Below are positions 1-7,734 of a stretch of DNA of 32,920 bases, piece after piece. The DNA is from Sinomicrobium pectinilyticum (GTDB taxonomy: Bacteria > Bacteroidota > Bacteroidia > Flavobacteriales > Flavobacteriaceae). Every line of letters starts with the position of its first letter. The stretch's first letter is position 1. Location: positions 1-32,920 of the forward strand of contig NZ_RJTM01000073.1 of assembly GCF_003725735.1 (NCBI RefSeq). Direction: 5' to 3'. The notes under the pieces are model-generated. The model did no database searches. It worked only from the letters and a program-made list of their open reading frames with translations, and was not told the DNA's origin. Both the position numbers and the translations under genes were made by a program.

Positions 1-18
1 AAATGAACAGATGAAATC

Positions 19-49
19 TTTGTTTAAAATAAAATTAATCGTAATATTG
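19..49 (+). promoter_or_regulatory. Promoter of the ars operon
   Basis: TTTG at 19-22, a 19-base spacer and TAATATTG at 42-49 match the Bacteroidota vegetative promoter (TTTG-N19-TAnnTTTG) with one mismatch in the -7 element. It lies 22 bases upstream of the arsR start codon, so the leader would be short. The -7 element overlaps the palindrome at 44-55, which fits autorepression by ArsR. Confidence 0.65.
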
Positions 50-55
50 CAATAT
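44..55. promoter_or_regulatory. Putative ArsR operator palindrome
   Basis: ATATTGCAATAT is a perfect 12-base palindrome that sits on the -7 element of the ars promoter, just before arsR. ArsR-family repressors usually bind AT-rich inverted repeats overlapping their own promoter. A related ATTGCGATA sequence occurs again at 430-438. Binding itself is inferred. Confidence 0.5.
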
Positions 56-71
56 AATTAATATCAAACCG

Positions 72-404
72 ATGGGAGTTACCAGAACAGATATCTATTC
101 CGAGAAAGAAAACCGGATTGCCGCATTTGCCAAGGTTATCGGTCATCCCGCACGGGTTGCCATTCTTCAGCATTTATTTAAGATCAATACCTGTATCTGC
201 GGAGACCTGGTAGACGAAATAGGCCTTGCACAACCTACGATATCACAACATTTAAAGGAACTGAAGAACATGAGGCTGATTAAAGGAACTATTGAAGGTA
301 CCCGCGTATGTTACTGCATTGATAAAGAAAACTGGAACAGTATGAGCAGGCTCATGCAGGATTTCCTGGGTCAGGGCCTGCAGGACGGGGAAGAGTGTTG
401 TTAA
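72..404 (+). CDS. arsR: ArsR-family arsenic-responsive repressor
   Basis: A 110-residue winged-helix repressor that should bind the operon promoter and release it on As(III)/Sb(III) binding. The winged-helix core runs over residues 15-90, with the recognition region IGLAQPTISQHLKEL near 50-64. Cys41 and Cys43 (TCICGDL) sit where classical ArsR carries its ELCVCDL metalloid site. The protein also ends in a vicinal Cys109-Cys110 pair, so a second or shared thiol site at the C-terminus is possible. It is the first gene of an operon with DUF6428, an arsenate-reductase-like phosphatase and acr3, which supports the arsenic assignment over other SmtB/ArsR metals. The ATG at 72 is the only sensible start and follows the promoter closely. 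The family call is firm; the inducer is inferred from context. Confidence 0.9.
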   Translation: MGVTRTDIYSEKENRIAAFAKVIGHPARVAILQHLFKINTCICGDLVDEIGLAQPTISQHLKELKNMRLIKGTIEGTRVCYCIDKENWNSMSRLMQDFLGQGLQDGEECC

Positions 405-421
405 AAAATTTGAGTTTAATC

Positions 422-437
422 ATCGCTTCATTGCGAT
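422..437. promoter_or_regulatory. Inverted repeat between arsR and the DUF6428 gene
   Basis: ATCGC-N6-GCGAT lies in the 49-base gap after arsR. Its right half, within ATTGCGATAAAT (430-441), resembles the arsR promoter palindrome region ATTGCAATATAAT (46-58). It could be a second ArsR site or an intercistronic RNA hairpin that tunes arsR against downstream expression. Neither can be settled from sequence alone. Confidence 0.3.
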
Positions 438-453
438 AAATAAATAATATGTT

Positions 454-918
454 ATGAAACTTTCGGAAATAAAACAGTATTTAGGGGAACTGGAAACTAT
501 TGCTTTTCAGTTACCGGATGGTTCTCTGGTGCCCAGTCATTTTCACGTTACGGAGGTAGGCAGGGTAAAAAAGGATTTTATCGATTGTGGCGGTACCGTC
601 CGCAAGGAGGAAGTGGTAAACTTTCAATTATGGGAAGCCGACGATTACGATCATCGCCTGCACCCCGAAAAACTGGTTCATATCATAGAGCTTTCGGAAC
701 GGGTACTGGAAATCGGGGACCTGGAGATCGAAGTGGAATACCAGGGGGATACGATCGGGAAGTTCGGGCTTGATTTTAACGGAAAAAATTTCTTACTTAC
801 CGCCAAACAGACCGATTGCCTGGCCAGGGATAAATGCGGCATTCCGCAAGCGGCAAACCGGGTAGGGGATAAAGATCTGCAGGCAGCGGGCTGCACCCCG
901 GGATCAGGTTGTTGTTAA
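454..918 (+). CDS. DUF6428 family protein of the ars operon
   Basis: A 154-residue protein matching, from memory of the family, DUF6428, often found in bacteroidotal arsenic operons; its biochemical role is not established. It begins MKLSEIKQYL and has a SHFHVTEVG segment near residues 28-36. The C-terminal third is cysteine-rich: Cys122, Cys128, Cys147 and a terminal Cys153-Cys154 pair, besides Cys45. No signal peptide or membrane segment is seen, so it is cytosolic. It lies between arsR (49 bases upstream) and the phosphatase-type arsenate reductase (24 bases downstream) on the same strand, so it is almost certainly co-transcribed. The terminal CC repeats the end of ArsR. A metalloid-binding or metallochaperone role is a reasonable inference, not a demonstrated one. 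Confidence 0.75.
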   Translation: MKLSEIKQYLGELETIAFQLPDGSLVPSHFHVTEVGRVKKDFIDCGGTVRKEEVVNFQLWEADDYDHRLHPEKLVHIIELSERVLEIGDLEIEVEYQGDTIGKFGLDFNGKNFLLTAKQTDCLARDKCGIPQAANRVGDKDLQAAGCTPGSGCC

Positions 919-942
919 CTCTTAACTCTCCAAAAACAAGAT

Positions 943-1572
943 ATGAATACGAAAACCACGATTTTCGGACCGATAGAAGATACCATTGCCACTTTGGCTA
1001 TTGGCGATATTCCGGCCGGTAGAAAAGAAACCTTGCAACCATTAATCGATTTTATCCGGCATAAAGCCGGTACAGGTGAAGCTATACGTATCAATTTCAT
1101 CTGTACGCACAATTCCCGGAGGAGCCACCTGTCCCAGGTCTGGGCGCAAACGCTGGCACATTATTTTAATATCCGGAACGTATACTGCTATTCGGGTGGC
1201 ACGGAGGCCACGGCATTGTATCCTATGGTCGCGGAAATATTGGAAGCTACGGGTTTTAAAATCGAGAGGCTGTCGCAGGGAAGTAACCCGGTATACGCCA
1301 TCAAATATGCGGACAATGAACATCCCGTAATCGGGTTTTCTAAAAAACTGGATGATGATTTTAATCCCGCATCCGGTTTTGCAGCCGTTATGACCTGTTC
1401 ACAGGCCGACGGAGGCTGTCCCTTTATCGCCGGGGCCGAAAAAAGGGTACCGGTAACTTTTGAAGACCCTAAAGTTTATGACGGCACTCCACAGCAAAAG
1501 GAAAAATACAGGGAAAGGAATTTACAGATAGCCACAGAACTCTTTTACGTATTCTCTGAGATAAATAACTAG
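943..1572 (+). CDS. Low-molecular-weight phosphatase-type arsenate reductase
   Basis: A 209-residue protein with a low-molecular-weight protein-tyrosine-phosphatase fold, the fold used by thioredoxin-coupled ArsC enzymes that reduce arsenate to arsenite. The P-loop CTHNSRRS starts at Cys54 and keeps the Cys-x5-Arg-Ser signature (Cys54, Arg60, Ser61). The likely general acid is Asp175 in the FEDP loop. Cys152 and Cys159 (TCSQADGGC) could act as resolving cysteines in arsenate reduction. It is longer than a minimal 140-residue LMW-PTP, with about 45 extra residues before the P-loop and inserted loops. It sits 24 bases after the DUF6428 gene and 3 bases before acr3, so reduction and efflux are produced together. 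A plain protein phosphatase is possible, but the context argues for arsenate. Confidence 0.8.
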   Translation: MNTKTTIFGPIEDTIATLAIGDIPAGRKETLQPLIDFIRHKAGTGEAIRINFICTHNSRRSHLSQVWAQTLAHYFNIRNVYCYSGGTEATALYPMVAEILEATGFKIERLSQGSNPVYAIKYADNEHPVIGFSKKLDDDFNPASGFAAVMTCSQADGGCPFIAGAEKRVPVTFEDPKVYDGTPQQKEKYRERNLQIATELFYVFSEINN

Positions 1573-1575
1573 AAA

Positions 1576-2628
1576 ATGAATAAGACGAAAAAGAAACTGA
1601 GCTTTTTAGACCGCTATCTTACCCTTTGGATATTTCTGGCCATGGCTGTTGGTGTCGGGCTCGGATACCTCTTTCCTTCCGTTGCCGGAACCATTGACTC
1701 CTACAGAAGTGGCTCTACGAATATTCCTATAGCCATAGGACTGATCCTGATGATGTACCCCCCTTTGGCAAAAGTAAACTACAGGCTGTTGCCAAGAGTT
1801 TTCAGGGATGTAAAGATCCTGTCCGTCTCTTTGTTACTGAACTGGATCATAGGGCCTGTATTGATGTTCCTTCTTGCCATTACCTTTTTAAGGGATTATC
1901 CCGAATATATGGTGGGATTAATACTTATAGGACTTGCCCGGTGTATCGCCATGGTGCTGGTGTGGAACGATCTGGCGGAGGGAAGCAGCGAATACGGCGC
2001 CGGACTGGTAGCCCTGAACAGTATATTCCAGGTGTTCGGTTACAGTTTTTATGCCTGGTTGTTTATTACAAAACTTCCGCCCCTGTTCGGTTTTGAAGGT
2101 GCCATTGTGGATATTTCCATAGGGACCATAGCCGAAAGTGTGGCTGTTTATCTGGGGATTCCTTTTCTGGCCGGTATCCTGAGTCGGCTCATCCTCGTAA
2201 AAGTAAAAGGGGAGGACTGGTATACCCGGAAATTTATTCCCGCTATTTCCCCTGTTACATTGGTAGCGCTTTTATTTACCATTATAGTGATGTTTTCCCT
2301 TAAGGGAGAATTAATAGTGGAAATACCGACAGATGTGGTTATTATTGCCATACCCATGCTTATCTATTTTGCACTGATGTTCCTCATCGGATTTTTTGTG
2401 ACCAAAGCAATGGGAGCGACATATGATAAGAATGCTGCGGTGGCTTTTACCGCTGCAGGTAATAATTTTGAACTGGCTATCGCCGTAGCCATCGCCGTAT
2501 TCGGGCTGAATTCCGGACAGGCTTTTACGGGGGTCATAGGCCCGCTGGTAGAAGTCCCGGCGCTGATCCTCCTGGTAAGGGTTTCTTTCTGGCTGCGAAA
2601 AAAATATTACCTGGTTAAGATGGCATAA
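1576..2628 (+). CDS. acr3: ACR3-type arsenite efflux permease
   Basis: A 350-residue inner-membrane protein with about ten hydrophobic segments that exports As(OH)3/arsenite. It matches the ACR3 (bile/arsenite/riboflavin transporter) family. The signature [14 protein letters not shown] carries the essential family cysteine at Cys123, and [10 protein letters not shown] carries the conserved glutamate at Glu326. The [18 protein letters not shown] segment around residues 293-310 is also typical. It starts 3 bases after the phosphatase stop, so translation is probably coupled. It is the last gene of the operon, with a terminator about 200 bases downstream. I see no sign of truncation. Confidence 0.93.
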   Translation: MNKTKKKLSFLDRYLTLWIFLAMAVGVGLGYLFPSVAGTIDSYRSGSTNIPIAIGLILMMYPPLAKVNYRLLPRVFRDVKILSVSLLLNWIIGPVLMFLLAITFLRDYPEYMVGLILIGLARCIAMVLVWNDLAEGSSEYGAGLVALNSIFQVFGYSFYAWLFITKLPPLFGFEGAIVDISIGTIAESVAVYLGIPFLAGILSRLILVKVKGEDWYTRKFIPAISPVTLVALLFTIIVMFSLKGELIVEIPTDVVIIAIPMLIYFALMFLIGFFVTKAMGATYDKNAAVAFTAAGNNFELAIAVAIAVFGLNSGQAFTGVIGPLVEVPALILLVRVSFWLRKKYYLVKMA

Positions 2629-2929
2629 GCAGAAAATCGCTGTTCCGGATCGGAAAAGCTTTGGCCTCAGGACATTTTATCGTGAACAGACATGGTTTAG
2701 GATAAATTTCACTTATACCGAATAAGCCGGAAAATGGATTTCGTCCTGATCCGGAAAGAAGCCTGATTGTCCCAGGCCCCTCTTTAGTTAAGAAGATTTA
2801 TTTTTCATAGCCTTTTTTATGGCGCCTTCATTTGAAAGAAGGCGCTTTTTTGCATGGCTTTTATAAGACTGCCTGAATAACTGATGAACCCAATAATCAA
2901 ATAACTCCTTGCACCAACAACTAAAAAAG
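2629..2929. other. Convergent intergenic region after acr3
   Basis: About 300 bases lie between the convergent acr3 and acyl-CoA dehydrogenase genes. Apart from the hairpin-and-T terminator at 2822-2851 I find no ORF of note, RNA gene or repeat on either strand. Confidence 0.6.
2822..2851 (+). terminator. Rho-independent terminator of the ars operon
   Basis: GCGCCTTC (2822-2829) pairs perfectly with GAAGGCGC (2838-2845) across an 8-base loop, followed by six T's (2846-2851) on the plus strand. The opposite strand lacks a T run after the hairpin, so it should end plus-strand transcription from the ars operon. Confidence 0.8.
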
Positions 2930-4447
2930 TCAGGCAAAATCCATCCAGTTGCTCTTGTCTTTATAATCCTCCAATGCTTTCGTTCCCGTATGGTTGTGCA
3001 TGGTATGGTTTAAGACCGAAATTTCTTCGCGTATTACTTCTATGCAGTTGTCGGTTAGCTGCTGGCTGAATCCGGCGTTGTTCAGTTCCAGGACATCGTT
3101 TACGGAAACAACACGTGCCAGTATTTTACCCAGATCAATAGATTTCCTCTGGGGTAAGGGGCCGTCGATGGAAAAATCAAGTTCTTTTTTAAATACTTCG
3201 GCAGCCATCCGGGTTTCGTCTTTCTGTGCTGCGAAAGAGGCTACATGGTTTATTCCCGATTTTTTCATTTCTTTAAGGACAATATCGGAAATCTGGGTGT
3301 AGAGCATTTCATTAGACCCTTCGAATATCCGGAAAGGACGGCTGTCCATAATACCTCTTCCCCCGATATGACTGATCCTGTATCCTTTTGCACCGGAGAG
3401 CTGTACGTGAGTCTGGGCTGAGTCCTGCATGAGGTCGGTGATTAAAGCTTTCATACTGTTGGCCTGCAGGCCAGAGGAAGCCACATCGTTTTCAATACCG
3501 CTGATATTGGTGCTCTTGGCACACATTGCGGAGCATATGGTAAATGAAGACTGCATCCTGGATAATTGGTACTGTACCTGGTCCATAGAAAACAGGTTAG
3601 CATTCCCCACCATACGGTTCTGGCAATGTTCTATGGCATCATCCATGAGTCTCTGGAGAAAGCCCATGGCCATTCCCGGGAATTGCATTCTGCTTCGGTG
3701 CAAGATGTCGAGCATCATTTTTAACCCGGTGGAATGCGGTTGCAATTTGTGGTTTGCGGGTACCTTGATGTCAATTTTGTTCCGTCCGTAGGGGATCATG
3801 TAAAGTCCCGCATTGTCATAGTATTCCAGGACTTCGATCTTCTGGTCTTTTTTGGATTCGTCCGAAACAAAAAAATCGATATCCCTGGCCAGCTCATTCT
3901 TGTGGTTTATGTTCCGGGAGGCGATGAGCCAGTAATTGGCCATACCTGTGAGCCCTTGCCAGTGTTTAAGTCCTTTTATGTGGTATTCTTCTCCTAGGAG
4001 TTGATTGCTGGTTTTCATATTGAGCGCATCACTACCGTACTGTGGCTCCGTAATCATTAATCCTCCCATGGCCCCTTTGTCCATAAAATTCTTATAGATC
4101 CCGGGCTTAATGCTATCATTGCCGTATTTGGCCAGCGGCTCCAGGAAAAGGGCTATATTAATCCCGAATGTCAATGACAAGGGAAGGGATTGATAAGATG
4201 CCGCAGACAGTACCCCCAGACATTCTTTAACCGAAACACCCCTTCCGCCGTAATTTTTCGGAATGGCTACCGATAAGGGGTTCAGTTTCATAATATCTTT
4301 CCAGATCTTGGTAGGTAACCCCCTGGAAAGGCTTAATTGGTTAATGTCTGCCGTTTGATTGAAAATAATGTCCAGAGAATCTTCAAAATTTTTGATGAAA
4401 TTCTGGTAAGGCGTCTGGGATGCGGATAATTGTGATGTTGAATACAT
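2930..4447 (-). CDS. Acyl-CoA dehydrogenase-like flavoprotein
   Basis: A 505-residue protein of the acyl-CoA dehydrogenase superfamily, which oxidises acyl-CoA at the alpha-beta position using FAD and passes electrons to an ETF. The N-terminal helical domain contains the SVAIPKNYGGRG segment (59-70), the middle beta domain has GGLMITEPQYGSDA (128-141), and the C-terminal helical domain holds RIFEGSNEM with the probable catalytic base Glu376. About 125 residues follow that glutamate, well beyond a typical 380-residue enzyme, so there is a C-terminal extension without a motif I recognise. It is monocistronic, on the opposite strand to the ars operon. The substrate cannot be told from sequence. 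The family is clear; activity as a dehydrogenase rather than an oxidase or hydroxylase is inferred from the intact glutamate. Confidence 0.85.
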   Translation of the reverse strand: MYSTSQLSASQTPYQNFIKNFEDSLDIIFNQTADINQLSLSRGLPTKIWKDIMKLNPLSVAIPKNYGGRGVSVKECLGVLSAASYQSLPLSLTFGINIALFLEPLAKYGNDSIKPGIYKNFMDKGAMGGLMITEPQYGSDALNMKTSNQLLGEEYHIKGLKHWQGLTGMANYWLIASRNINHKNELARDIDFFVSDESKKDQKIEVLEYYDNAGLYMIPYGRNKIDIKVPANHKLQPHSTGLKMMLDILHRSRMQFPGMAMGFLQRLMDDAIEHCQNRMVGNANLFSMDQVQYQLSRMQSSFTICSAMCAKSTNISGIENDVASSGLQANSMKALITDLMQDSAQTHVQLSGAKGYRISHIGGRGIMDSRPFRIFEGSNEMLYTQISDIVLKEMKKSGINHVASFAAQKDETRMAAEVFKKELDFSIDGPLPQRKSIDLGKILARVVSVNDVLELNNAGFSQQLTDNCIEVIREEISVLNHTMHNHTGTKALEDYKDKSNWMDFA

Positions 4448-4636
4448 AACCTGATAAATTTAGTGTTGTTCGTCATCATAAAAACGGTAACATAAGTTAA
4501 TAAAGATGACGTAAAAATGCAACCCCCGGCATATTAATACTTTCATAAATATAAGGATGAATACTGCTTGACCGTAAAACAACAGGGTAGTACCACCAGA
4601 ATGGCGGATATCCGGGCATACGGAACTGATAATAAT

Positions 4637-4668
4637 TCAGGCGGATTTTCAGATCCGCCTGATTTTTT
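4637..4668. terminator. Strong hairpin downstream of the cold-shock gene
   Basis: TCAGGCGGAT (4637-4646) and ATCCGCCTGA (4653-4662) form a perfect 10-bp stem with a 6-base loop. On the plus strand six T's follow (4663-4668), but no plus-strand gene precedes it. On the minus strand it follows the cold-shock gene by about 65 bases and is trailed by the weaker ATTATTAT. It is most likely the end of the helicase/cold-shock operon and may stop transcription both ways. Confidence 0.55.
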
Positions 4669-4726
4669 ATGCTATTTGAGGAGTATTTCGTCCGATAGGT
4701 CCTTGCCAGGGCTATCTTCCCCGGGG

Positions 4727-4921
4727 TTAGTCCAGGACCTCTACATTAACCGCATTGATCCCTCTGGATCCTTGTGTGGTCTCAAATTTCACACGGTCGT
4801 TTTCCCTGATCTCATCGATTAATCCGCTGTGATGAACGAATACGTCCTGGGAAGAATCGTCGGGAGTAATAAAACCGAATCCTTTTTCGGTATTAAAAAA
4901 TTTTACAATTCCTTCTTTCAT
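4727..4921 (-). CDS. CspA-family cold-shock protein
   Basis: A 64-residue cold-shock-domain protein that binds single-stranded RNA or DNA and melts RNA secondary structure. The RNP1 motif KGFGFI lies at residues 13-18 and the RNP2 motif VFVHH at 27-31; the length is normal for the family. It starts 19 bases after the stop codon of the helicase gene on the same strand, so the two are probably co-transcribed, a sensible pair for resolving structured RNA. The space before its ATG is very AT-rich with no clear Shine-Dalgarno, as is usual in this phylum. No start ambiguity. Confidence 0.93.
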   Translation of the reverse strand: MKEGIVKFFNTEKGFGFITPDDSSQDVFVHHSGLIDEIRENDRVKFETTQGSRGINAVNVEVLD

Positions 4922-4940
4922 GATTTAATGGTTTTAATAA

Positions 4941-6107
4941 TTAATTAATAAATGTATATGCCATACCTGTTTTACCTGCTCTGCCGGTCCTTCCTATTCG
5001 GTGGATATAACTGTCCAGCGTTTGCGGTATCTGGTAATTGATTACGTGGGTAACATTATCCACATCGATACCTCTGGAAGCCACATCGGTAGCTACCAGG
5101 ACCCTGATCTTTCCGGATTTGAACGACTGGATGGCCTTTGACCTGTAATTCTGGGATTTATTACCGTGTATTACATCGGAATTAATCCCCGTTTTTATGA
5201 GTTGTTTGTTTATTTTGTCCACAGTCCTCTTGGTTTCGGCAAACAGTATTACCTTTTTAAACGAATCTTCACGCAAAAGGTTATACAGAACGTCAAACTT
5301 ATTTTCACCGTCGCGGATTTTGATCATGCTCTGCTTTACATTATTACTGGATTCCGCTCCGCTGCTGGCCGTAATTTTTATGGGATTTTCCACAAGTCCC
5401 CGGATCAATGCTTCCTGCGAAGGTTTTACCGTAGCAGAGAACAACATGGTTTGTTTCCTGGAATGCATAAGGGAAACGATGGTTTTTACATCATTTACAA
5501 AGCCCATGTCCAGCATACGGTCAAATTCATCCAGGACCAGTCCCGTAATACCCTTAAGGCTCAGGGCCCTTTGATTGATCATGTCAATCAGCCTTCCCGG
5601 GGTACCTACGATCAAATGACTTTTTTTCCTTGCCTTCACAAGATCTTTTCCCACACTCGTACCCCCGATAAAACAGGTGGCGGAAAATCTCAATCCCCTA
5701 CTGAGTTCATCGAATTCCTCCCGGACCTGCAGTGCAAGTTCCCTGGTGGGTACGACAATCAGGTAGGTAGTGTTGTCCGTAGTGAGTAACTGCTGGACGA
5801 TTGGGATCAGAAAAGCTCCTGTTTTTCCGGTACCTGTTGAAGCAACACCTATCATGTTATGTCCGTGGACCAGGTTCTCTATTGTTTTTTCCTGGATTTC
5901 CGTGGGTTTCTTATAACCCTTTTTCAACAGGTTGCTTTTCAGGGCAGGGTGAAGGTCCATATCCGCATAGCTTTGTTCGGATACATAGGATGCGGGCGTA
6001 CCCCCGGCGATCTCGGCATGTCTTAACAGTACATGGGGACTTAATGTTGAGGCTGCCCTTTTATTGGGCTGCGGTCTTCTCGTATTTATTTTTTTTCTGT
6101 AATTCAT
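4941..6107 (-). CDS. DEAD-box-type RNA helicase with a DEFD motif
   Basis: A 388-residue ATP-dependent RNA helicase with both RecA-like domains. Motifs in order: Q-motif KKPTEIQ (66-72), Walker A ASTGTGKT (89-96), PTRELA (120-125), TPGRL (169-173), motif II DEFD (193-196) in place of DEAD, SAT (224-226), ATDVASRGID (339-348) and HRIGRTGRAG (369-378). The first 45 residues are basic and low in structure. The chain ends only ten residues after motif VI (GMAYTFIN), so the last helix of the second RecA domain and the usual basic tail are absent. The upstream gene's stop overlaps this start by one base (TGATG), and a cold-shock gene follows 19 bases later. Likely role: RNA remodelling, perhaps in cold adaptation or ribosome assembly. 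Confidence 0.9.
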   Translation of the reverse strand: MNYRKKINTRRPQPNKRAASTLSPHVLLRHAEIAGGTPASYVSEQSYADMDLHPALKSNLLKKGYKKPTEIQEKTIENLVHGHNMIGVASTGTGKTGAFLIPIVQQLLTTDNTTYLIVVPTRELALQVREEFDELSRGLRFSATCFIGGTSVGKDLVKARKKSHLIVGTPGRLIDMINQRALSLKGITGLVLDEFDRMLDMGFVNDVKTIVSLMHSRKQTMLFSATVKPSQEALIRGLVENPIKITASSGAESSNNVKQSMIKIRDGENKFDVLYNLLREDSFKKVILFAETKRTVDKINKQLIKTGINSDVIHGNKSQNYRSKAIQSFKSGKIRVLVATDVASRGIDVDNVTHVINYQIPQTLDSYIHRIGRTGRAGKTGMAYTFIN

Positions 6108-6451
6108 CAGTATTCGTTTTGTTTTAGGGCAAAGAATTTGTTGTGTGGGCTGTTCTTATCCACTTCATCATCCGGAATAATCTCCACTGCATGGAACGGC
6201 TGTCGCATTGAATTCTTTACTGTTGTTAAATTCTTGATATTAAAAGGATGTCCGTCCCGGCGCGGAAGGCGGATTATAGAGATAGTAAAGGCTGCAAAGA
6301 CAATATTAATGCACAGCAACGTCCACAATTGCCATGATGGGTTCAAATTTTGCGAAAAGAAGGTGCCTGGCCCCTTTAAGAAATAAAAAACAGAAAAGAT
6401 AAGAGGGAGAGAAATAAAAAACAGGAAATATATAAAGATGGAACCGGACAT
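6107..6451 (-). CDS. Small membrane protein upstream of the helicase
   Basis: A 114-residue protein that I do not recognise. Residues 3-26 form a strongly hydrophobic first segment and residues 42-60 (LWTLLCINIVFAAFTISII) a second, so it should be a two-helix inner-membrane protein with a roughly 50-residue hydrophilic C-terminal part. Its TGA overlaps the ATG of the helicase by one base (TGATG), which suggests translational coupling and argues that this is a real gene rather than a chance frame. An AAGGAT sequence lies about ten bases before the ATG at 6451. No function can be assigned; association with the helicase and cold-shock genes is the only clue. Confidence 0.6.
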   Translation of the reverse strand: MSGSIFIYFLFFISLPLIFSVFYFLKGPGTFFSQNLNPSWQLWTLLCINIVFAAFTISIIRLPRRDGHPFNIKNLTTVKNSMRQPFHAVEIIPDDEVDKNSPHNKFFALKQNEY

Positions 6452-7042
6452 TGTTGTTCTATCCTTTAATCTGCTTTTCCCAGTATTTTTTAAATAATTT
6501 GAAATGAGATTTTGTCTTGTAACCGGTGGATCGAAAATTTTTGATCCTGAAAAAAATAATTCTTTGATAAATTTTTAATTTAATTCCAATAAATAAATGT
6601 TCCAATGTTTTTGATCAGAAAACATTTGCGCCTTATTCTATAAGAGTAAGCTTTATGGATTACAAAGATGAGAAAGTAATGTTAAATGGGAATTCTTGAA
6701 GAGCCAACTTAAACCGATACCTGTCAAATGCAACGTGCAACGAACTTTATAAAATATAGTTGTCAGTAAAATTAATAAACTGGTTGCAAATGTACGATAT
6801 TTTTTGTAAATAAGCTAATGATTTCAAATAATCGTAAAATCTTTACCGAAAATATGTTACCGGTACTATTTTACGAGCAGGTCCAAAGCCGGGCTCATGG
6901 GGTTTTGACAGGGATAATGAAAGTGGTGATCCATAGGTTCGCGCAGCCCGGTCAGCATAATACCACAGAGAACATATCAGGAACGGATTTCCCGGTCCGG
7001 ATAATGAAAACAAGGGGAATTGGATGATATCAAAGTTTAAGG
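6452..7042. other. Long intergenic region between divergent genes
   Basis: About 590 bases separate the minus-strand helicase operon from the plus-strand methyltransferase. It should hold the promoter and leader of the cold-shock operon, but no convincing TTTG-N19-TAnnTTTG is visible on the minus strand. There is a short tandem copy TGCAACGTGCAACG at 6728-6741. The part after about 6840 is richer in G+C and contains small open frames in several registers, none with recognisable content. It may be gene remnant or structured leader. Confidence 0.4.
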
Positions 7043-7486
7043 ATGGATAAGAAAAGAACATGCTCACAGCGTCTTAAGGCCGTTGTCGAGGCACTACCGT
7101 TAAAGCCGGGCATACGGGTTCTGGAGATCGGTTGCGGTCCGGGTGCCGCTGCCCGGGAAATTGTAAAACACATAGGTAAGGGGTATGTACTGGCTATCGA
7201 CCGTTCAGAAAAAGCCATCGCACAGGCAGTAAAAAATTCGGAGGAAGAAATCCGCTCCGGCCGGTTGAGTTTTAGAAAAGCAGCCGTTGAAGATTTTCTT
7301 CTGGAACCGGATGAACAGCCTTTTGATATAGCATTTGCCGTACGGGTGGGGGCGCTGGACGGAAGACATCCCGGGAAAGGGGAGCAGGCGCTGCCAAAAA
7401 TAGCCGGAGCCCTGACCGAAAACGGAAAATTATATATAGACGGAGGAAACCCTTTACGCGAAATTCCCATCACCGGATACCGTTAA
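7043..7486 (+). CDS. Class I SAM-dependent methyltransferase (short form)
   Basis: A 147-residue Rossmann-fold methyltransferase. SAM-binding motif I is VLEIGCGPGAA (residues 26-36), an acidic residue that would bind the ribose follows at LAIDRSE, and the later strands are FDIAFAVRVGALDGRHP and GKLYIDGG. The chain is short and stops right after the GKLYIDGGNPLREI strand. I regard it as complete because the sequence ends naturally and no downstream frame continues it. The substrate is unknown. No neighbour is close enough to prove an operon: the next methyltransferase gene begins about 250 bases downstream on the same strand. Confidence 0.8.
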   Translation: MDKKRTCSQRLKAVVEALPLKPGIRVLEIGCGPGAAAREIVKHIGKGYVLAIDRSEKAIAQAVKNSEEEIRSGRLSFRKAAVEDFLLEPDEQPFDIAFAVRVGALDGRHPGKGEQALPKIAGALTENGKLYIDGGNPLREIPITGYR

Positions 7487-7734
7487 TACCAATGGCTTTG
7501 AAGTAAGCCCGCGACGTATTTAGCCGAACAATCCTCAGCATCATGTAGGTGAAGGGCCTTTTGTTGATTAAGAACAAGTGTTGAGGGACCAGGCTTCTTT
7601 AATGGGATAAAACAGAAGGTTTAAAAGGGACAGCCATTACCGGACATATAAATCAGAAGGTGTTTCCGAATTTTAAGTAGTATCTTGGCTTTGACAATAA
7701 GTATGACTATTTTTATTCATCATATGGACAGAAT

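Noticed and set aside
4568-4822. An 84-residue plus-strand frame across the terminator and the cold-shock gene
   Set aside because: It spans a strong hairpin and runs antisense into the cold-shock gene, whose motifs are unmistakable.
6818-7027. A 69-residue plus-strand open frame before the methyltransferase
   Set aside because: It has no recognisable motif, no hydrophobic or domain pattern, and other frames in the same stretch are equally open. I treat it as noise or remnant DNA.
7043-7486. Frameshifted or truncated methyltransferase
   Set aside because: The protein is short, but no downstream frame continues it, and the ending after the GKLYIDGG strand looks natural for its subgroup.
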